DNA of 64,000 nt from Clostridium_AD sp964467165 (lineage in GTDB: Bacteria > Bacillota > Clostridia > Clostridiales > Clostridiaceae): positions 1-64,000 of the forward strand of contig CAYXOL010000011.1 in the NCBI GenBank assembly GCA_964467165.1, written 5' to 3'. Positions within the stretch are counted from its first letter, which is position 1. The number at the start of each line of letters is the position of its first letter. Shown in pieces: positions 1 to 8,056 of the stretch. The notes beneath the pieces are model-generated. The model made no database searches and was not told where the DNA came from. It saw only the letters and a program-made list of their open reading frames with translations. The position numbers were made by a program, and so were the translations under genes.

Positions 1-4
1 AAGA

Positions 5-40
5 AAAAGCCACTAAGTCTAACTTAGTGGCTTTTATTTT
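5..40 (+). terminator. Rho-independent terminator of a gene left of the window
   Basis: A perfect 14-bp stem (5-18 with 22-35) with a 3-base loop, its right arm running into a T-rich tract. It reads well on either strand. The gene it ends lies outside the window. Confidence 0.85.
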
Positions 41-110
41 GCGTAAATATAAATTCATACTATAACTATCTTCTAGAACTACTTTTTAGAAGTTTTTTGT
101 TTGTTCATAT

Positions 111-197
111 ATAGGAAACAGTTTGCGAAAGTGGCTATGGATAACATCTATACGCTAGAGCTTGTCACTTTTGCCACTTGCCACGTGGGTGGCACTA
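111..197. repeat. 87-bp dispersed repeat, copy 1
   Basis: This stretch recurs at 44229-44315 with 4 substitutions and no indel over 87 bases. It is GC-richer than its surroundings and contains short complementary segments (GTGGC near 131, GCCAC near 173 and 181), so the RNA could fold. Copy 1 lies between an upstream terminator and the methyltransferase gene. It has no ORF, transposase or obvious terminal inverted repeats. Its nature is unknown: a small mobile element or a structured leader RNA are both possible. Confidence 0.85.
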
Positions 198-263
198 GAC
201 ATTGAGTTAGTGATATAATTATATAGCAAGGTAATTTTAAAATAAAAAATGAGGTGTGTTAAA

Positions 264-1427
264 ATGGAAGAATTAAAGAGTGCAATCCATGAAATTGTAC
301 AACAGAATATTATAAAATTAGTTATAAGTAATAAAATCAATAAAGAGGTCACATACTATAAAATAACATTTGTATTAAAAGAAGATGAGGTCAAACAATA
401 TTATCAAATAGAAAAAGCTACTGACAAGCAAGTGTTTCATGAAAATATTGATATAGATATGCTTGAAGGAAAACTATTAGAATATGTATCTTCTAATTAT
501 AAACAAGTGGATGCTTGGTCAAATGCGAATACATTTGAACTTAAAATATCTAAAAAAGGTAAAATTCATCTAGGTGTGAAAAAAAGTGACAATGTGAAGC
601 TTACTAATAAGGAACATAATAAAGAAAAAAATTATATTCTTAAAGAGGGTATGATAATAGAACCTCTTATAGATTTAGGGATTTTCACAAAAGAAGGTAA
701 GGTTGTAAATTCGAAATATGATAAGTATAAACAAATAAACAGGTTTGTTGAAATTATTGATGATGAAGTTAAGAATAATGACTTTAAAGAACTTACTATA
801 TTAGATTTTGGTTGTGGCAAGTCCTATTTAACTTTTGTACTATATTATTATTTTGTACAGATCAAAAAAATCAAGGTGAAAATGATTGGCCTGGATCTTA
901 AGGAAGAGGTAATAAAAAAATGTAATGATATAGCTAAAAAATATAATTATGAAAATTTACATTTTGAACTAGGGGATATAAATGGATTCAAATATAATAA
1001 TAGTGTTGATATGGTTATTACTTTGCATGCCTGTGATACGGCTACTGATTATGCATTATATAATGCAATAAAGTGGAATACGAAGATGATTTTCTCTGTT
1101 CCTTGCTGCCAACATGAATTTAACAGTCAAATTAAAACAGAGTCATTGTCTATATTAACAAAGTACGGAATAGTTAAGGAAAGAATATCAGCACTTATGA
1201 CAGATTCAGTAAGAGCCAATCTTTTAGAATGCATGGGATATAAAACTCAACTTCTAGAATTTATAGATATATCCCATTCTCCTAAAAATATATTAATTAG
1301 AGCTTCAAAAGCTAATATACCCAAGGAGAAAAAAGAAAAAGCACTAACAGAAATTAATACTTTAATTAATCAATTCAACTTAAATCCAACCTTATTCAAC
1401 TTATTAAAGAAGGATAATTTAATTTAG
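264..1427 (+). CDS. Class I SAM-dependent methyltransferase (Methyltransf_32-like)
   Basis: A 387-residue protein. Its second half has a Rossmann methyltransferase motif I (ILDFGCGKSYLTF, about residues 174-186), a motif resembling post I (MIGLDLKEE), and the SVPCCQHE motif typical of the family that includes GSTCD and TRM13-like proteins. The first ~120 residues are lysine-rich and I assign them no domain. Start chosen at 264, because GAGGTG at 251-256 is 7 bases upstream; the in-frame ATG at 249 would overlap that site. The methyl acceptor is unknown; RNA or protein are plausible from the family. It lies 56 bases before the dikinase regulatory gene on the same strand. Confidence 0.8.
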   Translation: MEELKSAIHEIVQQNIIKLVISNKINKEVTYYKITFVLKEDEVKQYYQIEKATDKQVFHENIDIDMLEGKLLEYVSSNYKQVDAWSNANTFELKISKKGKIHLGVKKSDNVKLTNKEHNKEKNYILKEGMIIEPLIDLGIFTKEGKVVNSKYDKYKQINRFVEIIDDEVKNNDFKELTILDFGCGKSYLTFVLYYYFVQIKKIKVKMIGLDLKEEVIKKCNDIAKKYNYENLHFELGDINGFKYNNSVDMVITLHACDTATDYALYNAIKWNTKMIFSVPCCQHEFNSQIKTESLSILTKYGIVKERISALMTDSVRANLLECMGYKTQLLEFIDISHSPKNILIRASKANIPKEKKEKALTEINTLINQFNLNPTLFNLLKKDNLI

Positions 1428-1483
1428 ATCTATAATTAACCTTATACAAACAGAAGAAAAAATAAAAATCGAGAGAAGATGAA

Positions 1484-2293
1484 GTGAAAATGTTAATAAT
1501 ATATGCAGTATCGGATTCAATAGGAGAAACAGCAGAACTAGTAGCTAAATCAGTAGCAAGTCAATTTCCTGATAGTGTTATAGTAAAAAAAATACCACAT
1601 ATTAAAACAGCTGAGGATGTTAATAATTTTATTAGTAAAATAGATACTAATTCTAAAGCAATGGTTATTTCCACTATAATAATGGTAGATGTAAAAGAAT
1701 TTTTAGTTCAAAGATGTGTAGAAAAAGGAATAATGGTATCAAACGTATTAGGACCCGGAATAGGCCTGGCTTCCAAGTTATTAGGTAAACAGCCAGACTA
1801 TATTCCAGGAGCAATATGGAACATGGATGAGGAGTATTATAAAAGAATAGAAGCTATGGAGTTTGCTATACATTATGATGACAGCAGAGATTATAATGGA
1901 ATAAAGCATGCAGATGTAGTACTTATAGGTGTGTCAAGAACTTCTAAAACTCCATTATGTATGTATTTAGCTAATAAAGGCATTAAAGCAATAAATATAC
2001 CCTTAATGCCAGAAATTCCTGTTCCAGATGAGTTATACAACATTCCTGGAAAGAAGATAATAGGGCTGAAAATAGATCCTTTTGTACTTATTGAAATAAG
2101 GAAACACAGAATGGATAAATTCAATGGGCTTAACTCTAGCTTCCAATATGCCAATGATGCAAGAATACTTGATGAGTTAGATTATGCTGAAAAAATAATG
2201 AAAAAAACAAGGTGCTTAACAATTGATGTTACCAAAAGAGCTATTGAGGACACTGCTTTAATCATTATGAAAAGTATAGGATATAATCAGTAA
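1484..2293 (+). CDS. Pyruvate, phosphate dikinase regulatory protein (kinase/Pi-phosphorylase)
   Basis: A 269-residue protein of the DUF299/PSRP family. These cytosolic enzymes use ADP to phosphorylate a threonine of pyruvate phosphate dikinase (or PEP synthase), switching it off, and remove the phosphate with inorganic phosphate. The family N-terminus (YAVSDSIGETAE) and the P-loop-like GVSRTSKTP (about 149-157) are intact. Length is normal. The start is GTG at 1484 behind GAGAGAAG; an ATG two codons later is an alternative. No dikinase gene is in the window, so which dikinase it controls is open. Confidence 0.92.
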   Translation: MKMLIIYAVSDSIGETAELVAKSVASQFPDSVIVKKIPHIKTAEDVNNFISKIDTNSKAMVISTIIMVDVKEFLVQRCVEKGIMVSNVLGPGIGLASKLLGKQPDYIPGAIWNMDEEYYKRIEAMEFAIHYDDSRDYNGIKHADVVLIGVSRTSKTPLCMYLANKGIKAINIPLMPEIPVPDELYNIPGKKIIGLKIDPFVLIEIRKHRMDKFNGLNSSFQYANDARILDELDYAEKIMKKTRCLTIDVTKRAIEDTALIIMKSIGYNQ

Positions 2294-2332
2294 TATAAAT
2301 ATAATTTTGGATAACTTGTTTAAATACAATAA

Positions 2333-2369
2333 AAAGAAGGTTTCCCTAACTAAAAGGAAACCTTCTTTT
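2333..2369. terminator. Bidirectional terminator between convergent genes
   Basis: A stem of about 13 bp (2333-2345 with 2356-2368) with A-rich and T-rich flanks on the two sides. It sits between the rightward dikinase regulator and the leftward peptide transporter and can serve both. Confidence 0.9.
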
Positions 2370-2383
2370 ATTATATAGTTTAA

Positions 2384-3790
2384 TTATGCTTTGTTATGAC
2401 GCATAACGTTATCGAAGCGTGGGCTAATAAAGCAAAGTAACATACCACCAGCAATTGTTACTGCAGCTACGAAACCAAATACTTGAAGTGCACCCCAAGT
2501 TTCAACTAAGGCAGCAGCCATACCAGCAAGATAGTTACCTAGACCTGTGGCAGTTAACCATACCCCCATCATAAGAGCACCAATTTGTTTTGGAGCAAGT
2601 TTACTAACCATTGAAAGTCCAACTGGAGATAAGAACATTTCACCAACAGTGTGCAGTGTATATGCGCCTAAAAGCCAAAGAATATTTGCTTTTATAGCTA
2701 CATCTGTAGAATTGCCTCCTCTTTGCAATGCTGCACCAACCATAAGTGCAAAGCCAATGCCAAGAAGAATCAAACCTAAACCCATTTTAGTTGCAGTGGG
2801 TATGTCACCTTTTGGTCTTTTTGCAAGTTTTACAAAGAGCATTGCAAAAACAGGTCCAAGTACAATACATAAAAATGGATTTATAGATTGGAACCAAGAT
2901 GTTGGAACTACAAATCCACCTACATTTCTGTTTATAAAATCATTTGTGTAAAGTGTTAAGCTTGAACCAGCTTGTTCAAATCCAGCCCAGAAAAGAATTA
3001 CAAAGAATGCAAGAACAAATATTGCAGTAACTGATTGCTTTTCTTCTTTTGTTAAAGCATTTTTCTTAGCTTGCGCGGTAGCTTTTTTAGCTTGTGCTTT
3101 TTCAAGAGCAACTTTTTTATCGAATGTTCCAACTTCCCCAAGAAGTTTATTTGCAAATAAGATATAAAGAATAGTGCCTATGAGCATACCTATACCTGCG
3201 GCAAGGAAACCATATTTATAACCATAACTTATTATTTCTGTTCCATTTGTAACTGCAAAAGTTTTTTCTGCAAGGGTTCCACATATAAGTGGTGCGAAAA
3301 AAGCACCTATATTGATAAATGTGTAAAAAATTGAATAAGCACCGTCTTTTCTAGGGTCATTATTTCCGTAGAAATCTCCTACTATAGATGTAATATTCGG
3401 TTTCCAAAATCCATTACCAATAATCATAAGTCCAAGTGACAACATAACCATCGCTTTTCCGTGTGCAGCAAAGAGAACGAACATTCCACCGGCTATAAAT
3501 ATTGATCCGATAAAGAAGGTTTTTCTTTTGCCCCACAGATTGTCTGCTATGTAACCTCCAAGTAATGGAGAAAAATAAGCAAACATAGTGAAATTTGCAT
3601 ATATTACAGATGCGCTTGCTGTGTCAAGTCCTAGTCCACCTTTAATTGCTGATGATGCAAGAAATAGTATTAAAAGTCCTCTCATACCATAGTAACTGAA
3701 TCTTTCAAAAATTTGTAGCAAAGAAACGAACCAGAATCCCATAGGATATCCTTTGAATGATGGATGTTGATCGTGAACAGTAGTATTCAT
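2384..3790 (-). CDS. POT-family proton-coupled di-/tripeptide transporter
   Basis: A 468-residue multi-pass membrane protein of the POT/PTR2 branch of the major facilitator superfamily, importing small peptides with protons. Family marks are the N-terminal FERFSYYGMRGLLILFL, containing the ExxERFxYY signature, and GGYIADNLWGKRKTF after TM2. A lysine/alanine-rich cytosolic loop lies around residues 225-245, where POT proteins have a linker between the two halves. On the minus strand AGGGGG precedes the ATG at good spacing. It is a single-gene unit; a cre-like site about 95 bp upstream suggests catabolite control. Confidence 0.92.
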   Translation of the reverse strand: MNTTVHDQHPSFKGYPMGFWFVSLLQIFERFSYYGMRGLLILFLASSAIKGGLGLDTASASVIYANFTMFAYFSPLLGGYIADNLWGKRKTFFIGSIFIAGGMFVLFAAHGKAMVMLSLGLMIIGNGFWKPNITSIVGDFYGNNDPRKDGAYSIFYTFINIGAFFAPLICGTLAEKTFAVTNGTEIISYGYKYGFLAAGIGMLIGTILYILFANKLLGEVGTFDKKVALEKAQAKKATAQAKKNALTKEEKQSVTAIFVLAFFVILFWAGFEQAGSSLTLYTNDFINRNVGGFVVPTSWFQSINPFLCIVLGPVFAMLFVKLAKRPKGDIPTATKMGLGLILLGIGFALMVGAALQRGGNSTDVAIKANILWLLGAYTLHTVGEMFLSPVGLSMVSKLAPKQIGALMMGVWLTATGLGNYLAGMAAALVETWGALQVFGFVAAVTIAGGMLLCFISPRFDNVMRHNKA

Positions 3791-3883
3791 TATGAGTCCC
3801 CCTTAAATGTGTTGGATACTTATTCATCATAGAAGATTTATTGTTATAACATATATATAAATGCAATATAATTATTACTTCTA

Positions 3884-3897
3884 TGTAAACGTATCCA
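3884..3897. promoter_or_regulatory. Possible CcpA cre box upstream of the peptide transporter
   Basis: TGTAAACGTATCCA matches the cre consensus TGWAANCGNTNWCA at all but two fixed positions. It lies 94 bases upstream of the transporter start, in a promoter-like position. With two mismatches in AT-rich DNA, chance is a real alternative. Confidence 0.35.
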
Positions 3898-4001
3898 GAA
3901 TTGTTGCAATTTACAGACTAATTTTAACACGAAAAACATACAAAATGCAACAATTTATGTAAAGATAATTTAAAAATGATGAAAAAATTGCAAAAAGTTT
4001 A

Positions 4002-4745
4002 CTAATCCTCAACTAAGGAATTTGTACTTGAACACTCTTTTTTATAGTCACTAGGTGTTAATCCAGTTTGTTTCTTAAAAAAACGAGAAAAATAGGTTAC
4101 ATGGCTAAAATTAAAAGCGTAGCTTGTTTCATTTATACTTGAATTTGCATGATTCATGTAAAGCTTGATGGCAATAATCCGCTGATCATTAATATATTCC
4201 AGTAAGGTTTTGCCCACTTGCTTTTTAAAAGCAGCACACAGGTAATTTGGGTGCACATTTACAAAAGAAGAGATTTCTGCTAGGGATAAATTATTTTCTA
4301 TATTTTTATTTATATAGGTAATTACACGATTAATAAGTGGGTTATAAATATTTCCTTTGTATTTTTTCAAAACCATAATAAAATCATTTAACATTGTATA
4401 TTCTAAATCTTCAACCTCAGATAGAATAGTAGTTTCGTCAATAAGGTTAATATAATAATCGCTTAACATAAAGGAGGTCTCAGTATCTAAGCCTACTTCA
4501 ATTATAGCTCGTGTAAAAAGTGTACAGGAGGCTATAAGTGAATACTTAAGAGAGTTAAGGGGCATTTTAGAAAGTTCGGCTCGTTCTAGGGAGTTGATTT
4601 GTTTTAAAATATGGATACTTTTCACGTTATCCATATTTTGAATAGCTTGTACCATCTCACACTCCAGTGCGTAGGGGGGATGAACATAAGAAATGTATCT
4701 ATTCCTAGCCATGGTATATTCAAGTTTTTTATAAATATTATCCAA
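4002..4745 (-). CDS. AraC-family transcriptional regulator
   Basis: The C-terminal ~100 residues form a standard double helix-turn-helix AraC domain (NNLSLAEISSFVNVHPNYL and SRFFKKQTGLTPSDYK). The N-terminal ~140 residues are a helical region I cannot assign. I place the start at a TTG (4745-4743), because GGAGGTG (4760-4754 on the minus strand) precedes it. The longer frame to 4817 adds a hydrophobic stretch upstream of that ribosome site and is probably untranslated. Transcribed away from the sugar ABC operon, it is the likely regulator of that operon and the GH65 enzyme. Confidence 0.82.
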   Translation of the reverse strand: MDNIYKKLEYTMARNRYISYVHPPYALECEMVQAIQNMDNVKSIHILKQINSLERAELSKMPLNSLKYSLIASCTLFTRAIIEVGLDTETSFMLSDYYINLIDETTILSEVEDLEYTMLNDFIMVLKKYKGNIYNPLINRVITYINKNIENNLSLAEISSFVNVHPNYLCAAFKKQVGKTLLEYINDQRIIAIKLYMNHANSSINETSYAFNFSHVTYFSRFFKKQTGLTPSDYKKECSSTNSLVED

Positions 4746-4843
4746 AGAACTATCACCTCCCAAAAAATAACCATAATAAAGTGCAAAATATATTAATATT
4801 GTATAAAAAGCATACAATTATTCAGATACAATGTCAATATACT

Positions 4844-4873
4844 TTGAATATTTTGATTATGGTAAACTATAAG
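4844..4873 (+). promoter_or_regulatory. Possible promoter of the CUT1 sugar operon
   Basis: TTGAAT (4844-4849) and TATAAG (4868-4873) are 18 bases apart, 60 bases before the binding-protein start, in the region shared with the divergent AraC gene. Weak match to consensus. Confidence 0.35.
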
Positions 4874-4932
4874 TGTAAAGGTCTTCATTGTATTTTGAAG
4901 TCATAAACAAATAAAAAATAGGGGGAATTAGC

Positions 4933-6204
4933 ATGAAAAAATCCATGAGTACTATTTTAGCTATTATACTCGCATTATCAACTATGACTGGATGTGCCTC
5001 AAAAGCTGGGGGTACAAAAACAACTGATGCCGTTTCCAAGGAAAAAGCAGTTATTACAGTAATTCAAAACAAGGTTGAAATTCAAACCCAGCTTGAAGAT
5101 GCAGCAAAGGCATTTAATAGCTCTCAAAGTAATGTTGAGGTTCAAATTTTAGGATCGGCTGGAGATAATTTAGTAACCACCCTACAATCACAGTTTGCAT
5201 CGAGTCCAGAAAAAGCACCTACACTTTTTACTTGTGGGAGTGGTAGCGAGTTTGATAAATTCTTTAATTTTATGGCCCCGCTAGATTCTTCAAAAGCAGC
5301 TGCAAAAATATCTAAAGGGCAAGCTGATGACGCAATGAAAGATGGCAAGCTATACGGTCTACCAATGGCAATTGAAGGCTTTGGATTAATATATAATAAA
5401 ACTATGTTCAAGGAAGCTGGAATAGATGCAGCTACTATCAAGACAATGGATGATCTAGTCCAGGCAAGCCAGAAACTTGCTAAAGTTAAAGGTGTAAAAA
5501 GCCCAATAGCTTTTGCAAAAGAAACTTACTTCCAATTTATGCACCCATTTAACTGGCCATTTGCAACAATGAGCAATTACAAAGAGGTTATCCCTAAAGT
5601 TATAAGTGGAGAATTAAAACTAAAAGACATTCCAGAAGTTATGAAATACGCAAAAGATTTAGAAGCATTAAAACCATATACAAATCTTGCGAAAGATAGT
5701 TATGATGATCAAGTTGCAGGATTTGCACAAGGGTATTTTGCAATTATTCATCAAGGAAACTGGGCACAAGGAATAATTGACGAATATAAAGTTAAATTTG
5801 AATATGGTATGATACCAATGCCTATAAATGGTAATGAGTCCTTATCAGTAGGAAACTCAAATTTCTTTAGAGTAAATAAAGCTGCATCCAAAGAACAACA
5901 AGCAGGAGCAATTGCGTTCCTTGATTGGTTATTTACAGATCCAGTTGGACAATCATTTGTAACTGAAAAATTCAAGGTAATTCCAGCCTATGATGGCTTT
6001 GACACTAGTAAATTAGATGTTTTATCTAAGGAAATTGCAACATACTCAGAAAAAGGAAAGACTATCCCATGGACATTCAATTTATTTCCAGCAGGTGTGG
6101 ATAAGGATTGTTCAAGTGCAATGGAAAAATTCTATGCTGGTAGAATAAATGCAGAGCAGCTACTAGATGAAATAAACACTGTTTGGGTTAATGCAGCAAA
6201 ATAG
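4933..6204 (+). CDS. Sugar ABC transporter substrate-binding lipoprotein (family 1)
   Basis: A 423-residue exported lipoprotein. The N-terminus (MKKSMSTILAIILA) is a signal peptide ending in the lipobox MTGC (Cys21). The body resembles family 1 solute-binding proteins for oligosaccharides (an FEYGMIPMPINGNE segment, then a C-terminal helical part ending INTVWVNAAK). GGGGG precedes the ATG. It heads an operon with two CUT1 permeases and a GH65 phosphorylase, so the ligand is probably an alpha-linked glucose disaccharide or short oligosaccharide; that is inference from context. Confidence 0.9.
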   Translation: MKKSMSTILAIILALSTMTGCASKAGGTKTTDAVSKEKAVITVIQNKVEIQTQLEDAAKAFNSSQSNVEVQILGSAGDNLVTTLQSQFASSPEKAPTLFTCGSGSEFDKFFNFMAPLDSSKAAAKISKGQADDAMKDGKLYGLPMAIEGFGLIYNKTMFKEAGIDAATIKTMDDLVQASQKLAKVKGVKSPIAFAKETYFQFMHPFNWPFATMSNYKEVIPKVISGELKLKDIPEVMKYAKDLEALKPYTNLAKDSYDDQVAGFAQGYFAIIHQGNWAQGIIDEYKVKFEYGMIPMPINGNESLSVGNSNFFRVNKAASKEQQAGAIAFLDWLFTDPVGQSFVTEKFKVIPAYDGFDTSKLDVLSKEIATYSEKGKTIPWTFNLFPAGVDKDCSSAMEKFYAGRINAEQLLDEINTVWVNAAK

Positions 6205-6223
6205 TAATCTATATTATTAAATT

Positions 6224-6246
6224 AAAAGCCTCTTTAAGAGGCTTTT
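6224..6246 (+). terminator. Intra-operon hairpin after the binding-protein gene
   Basis: A perfect 11-bp stem (6224-6234 with 6236-6246) with a one-base nominal loop (a few bases in practice), followed by GGTC rather than a long T tract. It sits between the binding-protein and permease genes, where a partial terminator or mRNA-stabilising hairpin would keep binding protein in excess. Confidence 0.7.
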
Positions 6247-6283
6247 GGTCTAATAATATAAAATAAGTTTGGAGGGCTTAAGT

Positions 6284-7162
6284 ATGGATAAAAAACTCAA
6301 AAGCAAAATTACTACAGCTTTGTTTGTTATTCCTTCGTTGTTTATATTTATAAACGTGGTTATTATTCCCTTTGTTATGGGAATAGTATACTCATTTACA
6401 AATTGGAATGGGTTTGCTTTTAAAGGGTCTACATTTGTAGGATTTGACAATTATGCCGCAGCTTTTGGTGATGGAAAATTTATGGCATCATTTATTCTTA
6501 CAACAAAATACACTTTTGTTATGATTATTCTTGTTAATATTGTAGGGCTTTCTCTAGCACTCCTAGTAACTTCGAAAATCAAACACAAGAATTTTTTTAG
6601 AGGAGTATACTTTTTACCTAACTTAATTGGGGGACTTATTCTAGGGTTTATATGGAAATTTATATTTACAAAGTTTTTTGAACAATTAGGTGTAATTACA
6701 CATACAGAAAAGATATTCTTTAATTGGCTAGATGAACCTACCGCAGCATTTTGGGCACTAGTTATTGTAGGAGTATGGCAAATGGCAGGGTATGTAATGG
6801 TAATATATATAGCTTCTATAGAGAGCATATCAGAGGACGTTATGGAAGCAGCTAGTATAGATGGAGCAAATAACTGGACTAAATTAAAAAAAATAACTCT
6901 TCCACTAATAGCTCCTGCTTTTACAGTAAGTTTATTTGTAACTTTATCTACATCCTTTAAGCAATATGATACTAATCTATCATTAACAAATGGTGGACCC
7001 TTTGGATCAACCCAGCTTGTTACTATGAATATTTTTTCTACTGCCTTTAGTTATAACAAGTATGCACAGGCACAGGCAAAGTCTATTATCTTTTTCTTGG
7101 TGATAATGATAATTACTGTTATACAAATATATACTACTAAGAAAAGAGAGGTGGATATGTAA
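6284..7162 (+). CDS. Sugar ABC transporter permease, MalF-type
   Basis: A 292-residue inner-membrane permease with about six membrane segments. The EAA loop that contacts the ATPase is clear (EAASIDGANNWTKLKKITLP, around residues 190-209). Start at ATG 6284 behind GGAGGG; the frame opens 15 bases earlier at a TTG inside the ribosome site. It pairs with the next gene to form the channel. No ATPase gene lies in this operon, so it probably uses a shared MsmX/MsmK-type ATPase from elsewhere. Confidence 0.92.
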   Translation: MDKKLKSKITTALFVIPSLFIFINVVIIPFVMGIVYSFTNWNGFAFKGSTFVGFDNYAAAFGDGKFMASFILTTKYTFVMIILVNIVGLSLALLVTSKIKHKNFFRGVYFLPNLIGGLILGFIWKFIFTKFFEQLGVITHTEKIFFNWLDEPTAAFWALVIVGVWQMAGYVMVIYIASIESISEDVMEAASIDGANNWTKLKKITLPLIAPAFTVSLFVTLSTSFKQYDTNLSLTNGGPFGSTQLVTMNIFSTAFSYNKYAQAQAKSIIFFLVIMIITVIQIYTTKKREVDM

Positions 7163-8007
7163 TGAAAGCAAAATTTAAATCATCCACAATATTTGTTATA
7201 TTAGGCTTTATAACAGCGGCATTAACATTATTACCTATGTATATTATGGTAGTAAATTCCTTTAAAAGTAGAGCACAGATATTTACGGACACTATGGGAC
7301 TTCCAGAATCATTAGATTTCTCTTTTTATATAACAGCTATTGAAAAAATGAAATTTTTAAGTGCAATGGCAAATTCATTATTTGTAACCATTACAAGTAT
7401 TGGTTTAATAATAATTTTTTCATCTATGGCATCATGGGCATTGGTTAGAAGTAATTCAAAGCTTTCGGATTTTGTACTATACACCTTTGTAGTAACCATG
7501 CTTGTTCCTTTTCAGTCAGTTATGATTCCATTAATGCAGTACATGAGCGGCTGGGAAATTAAAGCTATTAATTTCACCATGATAGACAGTTTTTATGGGC
7601 TGATATTTATGTACATTGGGTTTGGTTCCAGTTTATCAATATTCCTATATCATGGCTTTATTAAGAGTTTTCCAAAATCACTGGAAGAAGCAGCAATGAT
7701 AGATGGATGCAACAAGTTCCAGGTATTTTGGACAATAGTATTTCCCAACCTAAAGCCTATTACAGTGACAGTAGCTATTTTAAATGTAATATGGATATGG
7801 AATGATTATTTACTACCATCCTTAGTACTTAGAAGTCCAGGACTTCGAACAATTCCTCTTTCAACCTTCTATTTTTTCGGCGAATTTACAATACAATGGA
7901 ATTTGGCAATGGCAGGACTTGTTCTTACCATTATACCAATAATTATTTTTTATCTATTTTCACAGAAATATATTATCAAAGGTGTTATGGCTGGAGCCGT
8001 TAAATAA
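7162..8007 (+). CDS. Sugar ABC transporter permease, MalG-type
   Basis: A 281-residue CUT1 permease with about six membrane segments and an EAA loop (LEEAAMIDGCNKFQVFWTIV). Its ATG overlaps the previous stop by one base (TAATG), indicating translational coupling; GAGAGGTGG lies just upstream. C-terminal FSQKYIIKGVMAGAVK is typical of MalG-like permeases. It completes the membrane channel for the lipoprotein at 4933. Confidence 0.93.
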   Translation: MKAKFKSSTIFVILGFITAALTLLPMYIMVVNSFKSRAQIFTDTMGLPESLDFSFYITAIEKMKFLSAMANSLFVTITSIGLIIIFSSMASWALVRSNSKLSDFVLYTFVVTMLVPFQSVMIPLMQYMSGWEIKAINFTMIDSFYGLIFMYIGFGSSLSIFLYHGFIKSFPKSLEEAAMIDGCNKFQVFWTIVFPNLKPITVTVAILNVIWIWNDYLLPSLVLRSPGLRTIPLSTFYFFGEFTIQWNLAMAGLVLTIIPIIIFYLFSQKYIIKGVMAGAVK

Positions 8008-8056
8008 TTAAGAGTTATAAGTATATTGTGTGTAACTCAAAGGGAGAGTGGACGTT

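Noticed and set aside
2547..2951. 134-residue open frame antisense to the peptide transporter
   Set aside because: Shadow of a well-supported gene; no ribosome site and no recognisable domain.
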